From positions 1 to 10,643 of the forward strand of contig CACZQX010000277.1 of assembly GCA_902783445.1 (NCBI GenBank): a stretch of DNA of 10,643 nt. The letters are read 5' to 3'. Made by a program: the position numbers and the translations under genes. The DNA is from an uncultured Lachnospiraceae bacterium. GTDB taxonomy: Bacteria > Bacillota > Clostridia > Lachnospirales > Lachnospiraceae. Shown piece by piece: positions 1 to 6,357 of the stretch. A model generated the notes under the pieces. The model made no database searches. It was given only the letters and a program-made list of their open reading frames with translations, and was not told the DNA's origin. Each line of letters begins with the position of its first letter. Position 1 is the stretch's first letter.

Positions 1-1701
1 AAGCTCTTTATCTATGCCGTTGATGTCATAGTTAAATTCCAAATATGAGATTCCGCCGGTAAATTGGTCCGACCACAAAGTATCCACTCCTTCTAATTTA
101 TGTAAACTATATTTAAAAGGCAGGGGATCTTCGCATATATCCTCGCGTGTTAAAAGCGGAATAGACTTTAAGGCCTCTTCCGAATCCGGTCTTTCTTTAA
201 ATTCAACCGCTTCTTTTGTTTCACGCACAAGTTTTTCCAGTTTTTCTTTACTTAAAGATGCCTTTAACTTGGCCAGTTTTTCTTTTACTTCCTCTTCCTT
301 TTTTGTGGCAAGTCCGGCCTTCGGACACAATGTCACAAGGGCTGCATGAGGATTGTCGCAAAGGTATTTTTTAATGAGTTTTTCAAAAAATCCCTTATTA
401 AGCTCTTCTTTTAAAAACTTAAAAGTATCGGTCAATTCCAAATGAATAAATGGCTCATTGTCATCATAAAGCCAGCTTTCCATGGAATTCATGGCATATA
501 CTAGGCCCTTTGGATATGTACCGAAATCGGCCTCTCTGAATTTGAATTCGTATTGGTTGATGCCCGCAAGGAATGCGTCCTTATCAACACCTTCCTTGAT
601 AATACGCTCAAATTCGTCGTTTATAATTTCAAGGAATTTATCCTTGTTTGCTTCGTCGCAATATTTCAAAGTTATTGTGTAATAAGGCTGCAAAAGCTCG
701 CTGTTATAGCCTGTAATCACGTCTTTGCAAATACCCGCATCCAAAAGTTTTTGCTTAATCGGAGCCCCCGGCATTGTAAAGAGAGCGTAATCCAGCACTT
801 CAAAAGCCACATAATTTTCCTTGTTTAAATTATCACCGATTACCAGATTGTAGGAAATATAAGTGTTATCCTGCTCTTCTTCCGGCTCGGAAACAGGATA
901 AAAAGCCTTTCTTTCCTGCATTTTATCAAAGGATTTTTGATAATCTATGTGAGAATCCAATTCAATCTTGTCAAATTTTGAAAGATACTCGCTATCCAGC
1001 CAATCAAGGCGCTCTTCGTAGTCCATATTTCCGTAAAGGAAAATATAACTGTTTACCGGATGATAAAAACGCCTGTGGAAATCCAAAAAATTTTCGTATG
1101 TTAAATCCGGAATGGCATCCGGAGAGCCGCCGGACTCGCAGCCGTAGCAATTATCCGGGAAAAGGGCATACAAAATCTCACGCTCCAAAACATCCTCCGG
1201 AGATGAAAAAACGCCCTTCATTTCATTGTAAACAACACCGTTTATCTTAAGCTCATCCTCCAAGCTTTCAAGTTCGTAGGACCAGCCTTCCTGTCTGAAG
1301 ATTTTTTCCTCTTTGTAAATATTCGGATAGAAAACCGCGTCCATATAAACATGCATAAGATTCTTAAAATCCTTGTCGTTGCAGCTTGCTATAGGATACA
1401 TGGTTTTGTCGTTAAATGTCATTGCATTTAAAAAAGTATTTAAAGAACCCTTTATAAGTTCCACAAAAGGGTCTTTAATCGGGAATTTTTCCGAGCCGCA
1501 AAGCACCGAGTGCTCGATAATATGCGGAACACCCGTGTCATCACTCGGCGGTGTTTTAAAAGACACCGAAAATACTTTGTTTTCATCATCATTTGCAAGA
1601 ACCAAAACTCTTGCGCCTGATTTTTTGTGTTTATATAATAGTCCTTTCGAATTTAAATCTTTAACATCTTTTTGCTGAATTAATTCATAGTTGCTGTTCA
1701 T
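1..1701 (-). CDS. M16C zinc metallopeptidase (presequence-protease/insulinase-like), 3' end beyond window
   Basis: The minus frame is open from ATG at 1701 to the left edge: 567 codons and no stop. M16C proteins usually run to about 970 residues, so roughly the C-terminal 40% is missing. The N-terminal part carries the inverted zinc motif HxxEH as H60-I-I-E63-H64 (context GVPHIIEHSVLCGS). A second zinc-ligand glutamate is expected about 100 residues on and fits E160 in VVYNEMKGVFSS. The visible C-terminal part (LPFKYSLHKLEGVDTLW) matches the M16C-associated region. The family degrades peptides inside a closed chamber made of two homologous halves. No signal peptide is visible, so it is probably cytoplasmic. 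It lies 69 bp after the EAL gene with no terminator between, so it may be co-transcribed. The ATG has no clear Shine-Dalgarno; an in-frame stop upstream and no other start codon make 1701 the only reasonable choice. Confidence 0.93.
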   Translation of the reverse strand, partial: MNSNYELIQQKDVKDLNSKGLLYKHKKSGARVLVLANDDENKVFSVSFKTPPSDDTGVPHIIEHSVLCGSEKFPIKDPFVELIKGSLNTFLNAMTFNDKTMYPIASCNDKDFKNLMHVYMDAVFYPNIYKEEKIFRQEGWSYELESLEDELKINGVVYNEMKGVFSSPEDVLEREILYALFPDNCYGCESGGSPDAIPDLTYENFLDFHRRFYHPVNSYIFLYGNMDYEERLDWLDSEYLSKFDKIELDSHIDYQKSFDKMQERKAFYPVSEPEEEQDNTYISYNLVIGDNLNKENYVAFEVLDYALFTMPGAPIKQKLLDAGICKDVITGYNSELLQPYYTITLKYCDEANKDKFLEIINDEFERIIKEGVDKDAFLAGINQYEFKFREADFGTYPKGLVYAMNSMESWLYDDNEPFIHLELTDTFKFLKEELNKGFFEKLIKKYLCDNPHAALVTLCPKAGLATKKEEEVKEKLAKLKASLSKEKLEKLVRETKEAVEFKERPDSEEALKSIPLLTREDICEDPLPFKYSLHKLEGVDTLWSDQFTGGISYLEFNYDINGIDKEL

Positions 1702-1770
1702 TTGGTTAACATAATGCCAAGCAGAATGGCAGTCCCTTTCTTTTCAATATTACACTTCTTTTCTAATCAT

Positions 1771-3684
1771 TTAAGCAGATTTCCTGTCCAAAAAATCGCA
1801 CAGCTTCTCAACCGGTATCGGTCTCGAATACTTAAACCCTTGCAAATATCCCGCATTCATGCGGATGCAGCGTTCCTCGTCTTTTTCATCTTCAACGCCC
1901 TCGAAAAGTATTGAATGGTTGGCGTTTTTAAAGATGTCCGAGAAGCTTTTTACCATGAAAAAGCTCTTTTCGTCCCTTCCCGAAAGAATTGTAAGGGAAC
2001 GGTCGAATTTCACAATATCAAACGGCAGACCGATTATTCTTTCGAAATTTGAATAACCCGTTCCGAAATCGTCAAGATATATAACAATGCCGATTTCTTT
2101 CAATCTGTCCATAACGGCTTTTATGTGCTCGTAATCCTTAAGATTCTGGCTTTCTGTAATTTCCAAAGCTATTTTGTTCGGATTCAAGCCGTTCATTTTG
2201 ATAATGCCTATTATGTCATCGCAAAATCTCTCGTCTTTAAGCTCTTTAAGGGCTACATTTACGGAAATACGTTTAATTTCCATTCCTTCTTTTTCAAAAT
2301 CAATGATGGCCTTGCAAGTTTTGTTTAATATAATCTTTGTAAAATCATGGATTAAATCAAAACGCTCCATAATAGAAATAAATTGATCAGGGAAGATTAT
2401 TCCGTATTTCGGGATTTCAAGACGCATAAGTGCTTCCGCCGTCTCAAACTTTCCCGTTTTTGTGTCAAGCACAGGCTGACAAAAGACTAAAACTCTGTCA
2501 TCGGACATGTTGGCTTTTCTTGCGATATCCTTAAGCTGATCGACTATAAACGAGTATTTTTCATATGCTCGTACGTCCGACTCATCGCATTGCTTATCCG
2601 TATTCATAGGCATGTTGTCTTCCACATATTCCTTAAAACTTAAGTAAGACGCGCTTGTCAGCATACCCATATTTTTAACGAGAACATTTGTCATCTTGAT
2701 GATTTTGCTGTCAATCGGATTGATTTTTTTCATTTGCATAAAAGCATCTATCATTTCCTGAAGATGTTTTTCGGCATGTAGATTATCTTTTTGTTTGTAA
2801 ACCATGACATATTCGCCCGGATTTACCTTAAAGGTATAAGAATTTCTGAAAAGTTTAACGTTGTATTTTACAAAAATGTCTTTAACATAATCTACTTTTT
2901 CATCCGCCGTATCGTAGAGTTTCAGTGAAATAATGGCGACATCTTTTCGGTCCATGGTTCGTAAGAAACTGTCAAGAGCCGTAAAATCAAGCAAACCCGT
3001 TTCCGAATCATATGCATTGTTGTGGAAGAAAAACATAACAGCAATCGGCGGTATCACAAAGGATAATGACGTATACATCGTCATGCCAAAGAAATTCTGC
3101 AAAGCCACAAGACTGAAAGCCAAAATCATAACACCCAAAAAAGAATATCTGATTTTAGGAATGAATTTTCTTCCTTCCACGATGATAAGCAGAAGAAGCA
3201 TAACCGAATAAAATACATAAGTCACATTGAACATGGCGGATTTAATATAAGCCACCTCAGCGATATTCATGGCATTTTCCGAAAGCAAATGTTGAAGATT
3301 CTTAAGCACCGAAAAAAGATTTCCAAGGGTTCCCACGGAAATGGCCATTATGGCTATTATATTGCCTTTTTTGCCGCTTATACTAAGCAAACTTCGTACA
3401 TAGAAAATAAAAATAGCATAGGCAGATAAAAGCGTTGTTTGTCTTAACATGTGCCATATATGAGCCTGTACGTAACTTCCCGACAGATTCATATCCACAA
3501 GATAATGCAATGCTACATTTACCGCTGCTGAAATCATAATAAGTCCCAGGCCGAATATTACAAAAGCATAGTTGTTCTTTTTAATTGTGTAAGATGAAAA
3601 AACCAAAATAAAGCAACAAATGGCTATGGCCATTGTGGCTATGTCCGCGCCATAGGTATAATCAAGTGTTAAAGCATTTCCCAT
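1771..3684 (-). CDS. Membrane-bound cyclic-di-GMP phosphodiesterase: 7TM region + degenerate GGDEF + EAL
   Basis: A 637-residue protein when started at ATG 3684, which has GGGGG (3692-3696) about seven bases upstream. An in-frame TTG at 3741 would add 19 residues (MFFYCITDAGKLCKNGGKT) but lacks a good ribosome site. Residues ~14-221 hold about seven hydrophobic segments. Next comes a GGDEF-like domain starting at SETGLLDF (227 onward), in which the signature is replaced by NPGEY (288-292), so cyclase activity is unlikely. The EAL domain fills the C-terminal ~250 residues and keeps EALMRL (E417), SVNVALKEL, ALEITES, YLDDFGTGYSN, IVKFDRS and LFEGVED. These supply the family's metal and substrate ligands, so hydrolysis of c-di-GMP to pGpG is expected. 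The TM region probably senses a membrane or external signal and the GGDEF relic may act as a regulator; both are inference. It follows the yajC terminator, so it should have its own promoter. Confidence 0.93.
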   Translation of the reverse strand: MGNALTLDYTYGADIATMAIAICCFILVFSSYTIKKNNYAFVIFGLGLIMISAAVNVALHYLVDMNLSGSYVQAHIWHMLRQTTLLSAYAIFIFYVRSLLSISGKKGNIIAIMAISVGTLGNLFSVLKNLQHLLSENAMNIAEVAYIKSAMFNVTYVFYSVMLLLLIIVEGRKFIPKIRYSFLGVMILAFSLVALQNFFGMTMYTSLSFVIPPIAVMFFFHNNAYDSETGLLDFTALDSFLRTMDRKDVAIISLKLYDTADEKVDYVKDIFVKYNVKLFRNSYTFKVNPGEYVMVYKQKDNLHAEKHLQEMIDAFMQMKKINPIDSKIIKMTNVLVKNMGMLTSASYLSFKEYVEDNMPMNTDKQCDESDVRAYEKYSFIVDQLKDIARKANMSDDRVLVFCQPVLDTKTGKFETAEALMRLEIPKYGIIFPDQFISIMERFDLIHDFTKIILNKTCKAIIDFEKEGMEIKRISVNVALKELKDERFCDDIIGIIKMNGLNPNKIALEITESQNLKDYEHIKAVMDRLKEIGIVIYLDDFGTGYSNFERIIGLPFDIVKFDRSLTILSGRDEKSFFMVKSFSDIFKNANHSILFEGVEDEKDEERCIRMNAGYLQGFKYSRPIPVEKLCDFLDRKSA

Positions 3685-3691
3685 AGTTTTT

Positions 3692-3730
3692 CCCCCATTT
3701 TTGCATAGCTTCCCCGCATCAGTTATGCAA
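3692..3730 (-). promoter_or_regulatory. Stem-loop and ribosome binding site in the EAL-gene leader
   Basis: On the minus strand TTGCATAACT (3730-3721) can pair with AGCTATGCAA (3710-3701). This gives nine of ten pairs with one A-C mismatch around the loop GATGCGGGGA. The stem ends four bases before the GGGGG Shine-Dalgarno (3692-3696) of the EAL gene. The loop holds a second purine-rich GGGG that could serve an upstream ATG at 3706. The position suggests translational control, but no known riboswitch motif is recognisable. Confidence 0.4.
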
Positions 3731-3791
3731 TAAAAAAACAAATGTTAAATCATAATCCTCTATGTTAATTTTACCCCAAATCGGCAAAAAT

Positions 3792-3819
3792 GCTATATTT
3801 TATTTACGATTTTTTTCAA
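3792..3819 (-). promoter_or_regulatory. Candidate sigma-70-type promoter of the EAL gene
   Basis: On the minus strand TTGAAA (3819-3814) is followed after 16 bases by TATAGC (3797-3792). It lies in very AT-rich DNA between the yajC terminator and the EAL gene. Transcription would start near 3785 and leave a leader of about 100 bases. The -35 matches five of six consensus bases counting TTGAxA, while the -10 is weak. A promoter is expected here because a terminator stands directly upstream; the exact site is uncertain. Confidence 0.35.
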
Positions 3820-3851
3820 CAAATTTTGTTTTTTTACATATCAGCTTTTTG

Positions 3852-3894
3852 AAAAATAAAAAAACTGCTCTTCAGGCATTGCCCAAAGAGCAGT
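3852..3894 (-). terminator. Rho-independent terminator after yajC
   Basis: On the minus strand ACTGCTCTT (3894-3886) pairs perfectly with AAGAGCAGT (3872-3864), a 9-bp stem. The 13-base loop itself contains GGC-AAT-GCC, which can extend the hairpin. Seven T then A then five T follow. The stem starts five bases after the yajC stop codon, so this ends the yajC transcript and separates it from the EAL gene. Confidence 0.9.
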
Positions 3895-3899
3895 AAATT

Positions 3900-4241
3900 T
3901 TATTTATCGCTTTCTACATAAGCTTCGCTTGCTTTTTCAACCTGAACGATTGCACTACGCTGCATTGCTATACGGCAGTTTTTGTTGTTTCCGAATTCAA
4001 CTACTACTGTATCATCTTTGATGTCGATAAGAACACCGTAAAATCCTGAACTTGTTAAAACTGTATCGCCGACTTCCATTGTGTTCATAAGCGTTTGAGC
4101 CTGTTCACGCTGTTTCTTCTGTGGTCTGATCATAGCGAAATAGATTAATGCAGCAAAGATTGCAACATAAATGATAATCCAAAGCCATGTGTTTCCACCT
4201 GATTTTGCAGAAGCATCAGCTAAAAAGTTTGCCATTTCCAT
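3900..4241 (-). CDS. yajC: YajC, accessory subunit of the Sec protein translocase
   Basis: A 113-residue single-pass membrane protein. It has a short extracytoplasmic N-terminus, a TM helix at about 18-37 (WLWIIIYVAIFAALIYFAMI), the family hallmark RPQKKQ directly after it (39-44), and a small cytoplasmic domain beginning MEVGDTVLTSSGFYGV (55 onward). YajC associates with SecDF and YidC at the SecYEG channel; it is usually dispensable and its exact role is unsettled. Start ATG 4241 has GGAGGA seven bases upstream. An internal ATG at 4235 is possible but less well spaced. In many bacteria yajC directly follows tgt; here the DUF1294 gene, an intergenic element and glyA lie between. It is followed by a strong terminator and preceded by 164 non-coding bases with a possible promoter, so it may be transcribed alone or by read-through from glyA. 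Confidence 0.95.
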   Translation of the reverse strand: MEMANFLADASAKSGGNTWLWIIIYVAIFAALIYFAMIRPQKKQREQAQTLMNTMEVGDTVLTSSGFYGVLIDIKDDTVVVEFGNNKNCRIAMQRSAIVQVEKASEAYVESDK

Positions 4242-4298
4242 TTCTCTTCCTCCGTTTTTTTATCATAATATCTCAATGTCAATATTCGTCATATATAA

Positions 4299-4325
4299 GA
4301 TTTATAGGCCTTGCGTCCATAAATC
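4299..4325 (-). promoter_or_regulatory. Hairpin in the yajC leader
   Basis: On the minus strand GATTTAT (4325-4319) pairs with ATAAATC (4305-4299). A following G-U and G-C pair extend it to nine pairs around a nine-base loop, ACGCAAGGC. No T tract follows, so it is not a terminator. It sits in the middle of the 164-bp glyA-yajC gap. No known riboswitch or ribosomal leader is recognisable. Confidence 0.3.
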
Positions 4326-4373
4326 CGTGACTTGGATGACTGTTATTTACGAAACACTGACAAATTACATTTT

Positions 4374-4379
4374 ATTATA
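4374..4379 (-). promoter_or_regulatory. Candidate -10 box of a yajC promoter
   Basis: A perfect TATAAT on the minus strand lies about 26 bases after the glyA stop codon. At 16-17 bases upstream the DNA reads TTTATT or ATTTAT, a poor -35. If used, transcription would begin near 4367 and give a leader of about 125 bases containing the 4299-4325 hairpin. In such AT-rich DNA a chance match is quite possible. Confidence 0.3.
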
Positions 4380-4405
4380 AATCGCTTCATAATGCAATAA
4401 ATAAT

Positions 4406-5644
4406 TTATCTGTTAAGAGGATGCTTGCTTGTAAGCACATCTACATGGTCTTTTGCTTCCTCAACACTCATTTCTTTCTTAACGAGACCTGCGATGATTT
4501 CTGCGATCTTATCCATATCATCCGTGGTAAATCTGCGTGATGTAACAGCTGCGGAACCGAGTCTTATACCGCTTGTAACCATTGATGATGCAGTATCGTT
4601 AGGGATTGAGTTTTTGTTACATGTTATTCTTGCACTGTCCAAAAGTTCTTCTACTTCTTTACCCGTTGTATTCATGCTGCGAAGGTCAACGAGCATTACA
4701 TGGTTGTCGGTACCGCCGGATACGATGTCGAAGCCGCGGTTAATAAGACCTGTTGCAAGTGCATTTGCATTTGCCTTAACGTTCTTTGCATAAACTTTGA
4801 AGCTGTCGTCCAAAGCTTCTTTAAAACATACCGCTTTAGCAGCGATTACGTGCATTAAAGGACCACCCTGAAGGCCCGGGAACACTGCCTTGTTAAAGTT
4901 GAATTTATCAGCCATTTCCTTACTTGAAAGAATCATACCGCCACGAGGTCCGCGAAGAGTCTTGTGTGTAGTGGTTGTTGTTACATGTGCGTAAGGAATA
5001 GGACTTGGATGCTCGCCTGCAGCCACAAGTCCCGCAATGTGCGCAATATCCGCCATAAGATATGCACCAACTTCATCTGCAATTTCTCTGAATTTTTTGA
5101 AATCTATTATTCTTGAATAAGCGCTGGCACCGCAAACAATAAGTTTTGGTTTGCACTCTTTTGCAATTTTGAGCACTTCGTCGTAATCGATATATCCGTT
5201 TTCATCTACACCATATGTAAATGAATTGAAGTATTTACCGGATACGGAAAATTTTGCGCCGTGGCTTAAGTGTCCGCCGGCGGAAAGTGACATACCAAGA
5301 ACCGTATCACCCGGCTCGAGCATTGCGTAAAATGCTGCTGTGTTTGCCTGCACACCCGAGTGTGGCTGTACGTTTGCATATTCGCATTTAAAAAGTTTTT
5401 TTGCACGCTCGATTGCAAGTGTTTCGGCAATATCTACATATTCGCAGCCACCGTAATATCTCTTTCCCGGATATCCTTCGGCATATTTATTTGTAAGCTG
5501 TGAGCCCATTGCGGCCATTACAGCTTTACTTACAAAGTTTTCCGATGCAATAAGTTCGATATTAATTTTCTGTCTTGTTGTCTCTCTGACAATGGCATCG
5601 GCTATCTCCGGATCCACATCTAAAATATCATTAAGTTCAAACAT
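4406..5644 (-). CDS. glyA: Serine hydroxymethyltransferase
   Basis: A 412-residue, full-length PLP-dependent enzyme that interconverts serine plus tetrahydrofolate and glycine plus 5,10-methylene-tetrahydrofolate, the main cellular source of one-carbon units. The PLP lysine is K228 in VTTTTTHKTLRGPRGG. Other landmarks are LIASENFVS (31 onward), YAEGYPGKRYYGG (54 onward) with the active-site tyrosines and glycines, VQPHSG (92-97), the cofactor-binding DIAHIAGLVAAG (D199, H202) and VFPGLQGGPLMH. Start ATG 5644 has AGGAGG seven bases upstream, a strong site. The long upstream gap and the fold-back element separate it from the tgt operon, so it probably has its own promoter. No terminator is visible after the stop codon, so read-through into yajC is possible. 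No key residue appears to be missing. Confidence 0.98.
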   Translation of the reverse strand: MFELNDILDVDPEIADAIVRETTRQKINIELIASENFVSKAVMAAMGSQLTNKYAEGYPGKRYYGGCEYVDIAETLAIERAKKLFKCEYANVQPHSGVQANTAAFYAMLEPGDTVLGMSLSAGGHLSHGAKFSVSGKYFNSFTYGVDENGYIDYDEVLKIAKECKPKLIVCGASAYSRIIDFKKFREIADEVGAYLMADIAHIAGLVAAGEHPSPIPYAHVTTTTTHKTLRGPRGGMILSSKEMADKFNFNKAVFPGLQGGPLMHVIAAKAVCFKEALDDSFKVYAKNVKANANALATGLINRGFDIVSGGTDNHVMLVDLRSMNTTGKEVEELLDSARITCNKNSIPNDTASSMVTSGIRLGSAAVTSRRFTTDDMDKIAEIIAGLVKKEMSVEEAKDHVDVLTSKHPLNR

Positions 5645-5763
5645 CTCTTATCCTCCTGTAAAATTGTATTATTTGAAATGCAAAAGTCTTTGTGTCATGT
5701 ACATATTAAACGAAGAATTCGCATTTTTTCGGCTTTTGTTTTTGTGCTGCGGAAAATTGTGCT

Positions 5764-5776
5764 TGTCGCAGCGACA
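5764..5776. promoter_or_regulatory. 13-bp palindrome in the glyA promoter/leader (possible operator)
   Basis: TGTCGC-A-GCGACA is a perfect 6-bp inverted repeat around one central base. It lies 14 bases downstream of the candidate glyA -10 box, where a repressor operator often sits. It does not match the LexA, PurR or NrdR boxes I know. No T tract follows, so it is not a terminator. As RNA its core could pair instead with 5746-5751 (GCTGCG with CGCAGC), which excludes the first hairpin. Confidence 0.35.
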
Positions 5777-5789
5777 CTTCTTTTATCTT

Positions 5790-5817
5790 ATCATAATTCA
5801 TTTGAAAATAAAAGTAA
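5790..5817 (-). promoter_or_regulatory. Candidate glyA promoter
   Basis: On the minus strand TTACTT (5817-5812) and TATGAT (5795-5790) are 16 bases apart. Transcription would start near 5783, giving a leader of about 140 bases. The -10 matches five of six consensus bases but the -35 matches poorly. A TATAAT at 5831-5836, inside the repeat of the neighbouring element, is an alternative -10. Confidence 0.3.
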
Positions 5818-5825
5818 TTTTAAAA

Positions 5826-5856
5826 AAAATATTATAGTCAGCTTAACTTAAATTAC
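5826..5856. repeat. Left terminal inverted repeat of the fold-back element
   Basis: A 31-bp arm nearly identical to the reverse complement of 5989-6020. Read outward on the minus strand, towards glyA, it contains TATAAT at 5836-5831. Confidence 0.7.
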
Positions 5857-5988
5857 ACGCTTCGTTTTCTATTCGTCGCACTCGCTTATTTGCCGCCAAC
5901 CGCACAACTCGCAAGCTATAGCTTGCTCAAACATGTGCTCTGTTTGGCGGCGAGCATCGTGCAACTCATGTACGAAAGCCTTGCTATC

Positions 5989-6020
5989 GTAATTTTAAGT
6001 TAATCTGTCTATAATATTTT
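5989..6020. repeat. Right terminal inverted repeat of the fold-back element
   Basis: A 32-bp arm that is the partner of 5826-5856, with two substitutions and one extra A. Read outward on the plus strand it contains TATAAT at 6011-6016, facing the 3' end of the DUF1294 gene. Confidence 0.7.
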
Positions 6021-6045
6021 AAATTAATCTCCAAATTTATATTAA

Positions 6046-6357
6046 TTAAAAGAATCTGATTTTAAGAACAAGAAGTGCTACGACTATTTGCGCCATTAGG
6101 ATGATTGGTATTCCCAGGCGAAATTTCTTGTGTTTGGTTTTGTGGCGGAATAAGTCCATGCCAAGGAGACAGCCGATGCTGCCGCCGATTATGGCGATTA
6201 TCATAAGTCGGCTTTCCGGCGTACGCCATTTCTTGTGTTTCGCCTTGTACTTGTCCACCGCCATGGATACAAAACCCACAATATTAATAACTATCAAATA
6301 TAATATAAGGATTACCGCGGGAAAAGGCACTCCGAACATTTTTGTTATTGCTTCCAT
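6046..6357 (-). CDS. DUF1294 family small membrane protein
   Basis: A 103-residue integral membrane protein of unknown function. Three hydrophobic stretches are visible (about 12-34, 51-67 and 81-100). The DUF1294 hallmarks are present: DKYKAKHKKWRTPES (35-49) between the first two helices, then GGSIGCLLGMDLFRHKTKHKKF (in two parts, 58-67 and 68-79). The charged KAKHKK and RHKTKHKK segments are probably cytoplasmic. Its ATG (6357) directly abuts the tgt stop codon (6358-6360), and its ribosome site, GAAGGAAGAAGGG, lies within the last tgt codons, so translation is probably coupled to tgt. It is the last gene of the hisS-aspS-tgt run; no conventional terminator follows, only the fold-back element. 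No enzymatic motif was recognised. Confidence 0.88.
   Translation of the reverse strand: MEAITKMFGVPFPAVILILYLIVINIVGFVSMAVDKYKAKHKKWRTPESRLMIIAIIGGSIGCLLGMDLFRHKTKHKKFRLGIPIILMAQIVVALLVLKIRFF

Larger units (their letters stand above)
5826..6020. mobile_element. MITE-like fold-back element, ~195 bp, no coding capacity
   Basis: The left end (5826-5856) reads AAAATATTATAGTCAG then CTTAACTTAAATTAC. The right end (5989-6020), reverse-complemented, reads AAAATATTATAGACAG then ATTAACTTAAAATTAC. That is two substitutions and one inserted A over 32 positions. The interior is clearly more GC-rich than its flanks and is itself an imperfect inverted repeat: GCCGCCAA (5892-5899) against TTGGCGGC (5944-5951), GCACA against TGTGC, and a perfect 16-bp palindrome GCAAGCTATAGCTTGC (5911-5926) at the centre. 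No ORF of note and no clear target-site duplication were seen, although the AT-rich flanks make one hard to judge. It begins 25 bp after the DUF1294 stop codon. It could be a MITE, a REP/BIME-like element, or a large structured terminator; copy number decides. Confidence 0.6.

Noticed and set aside
1704..1715. The 12-bp string GGTTAACATAAT, which also occurs (minus strand) in the hisS-aspS gap near 9368-9379.
   Set aside because: Short, AT-rich and in opposite orientation relative to the genes, with no flanking similarity; likely chance.
3685..3741. Longer EAL protein starting at the in-frame TTG (3741).
   Set aside because: TTG without a well-spaced ribosome site. The extra 19 residues are unlike a membrane N-terminus, while ATG 3684 has GGGGG at ideal spacing.
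4290..4335. Possible GEMM-I cyclic-di-GMP riboswitch before yajC, because GGACGCAAGGCC resembles the GGGACGCAAAGCC motif.
   Set aside because: The required upstream GCAAACC/GAAA stem-loop and the second conserved helix are absent, and the pairing seen is a simple AT-rich hairpin. The resemblance is too short.
5706..5736. Pair of PurR-box-like sequences (CGAAGAAT and, on the other strand, CCGAAAAA) in the glyA leader.
   Set aside because: Each half matches the AWWWCCGAACWWT consensus only partly, and they are about five bases apart instead of the 16-17 needed for PurR.
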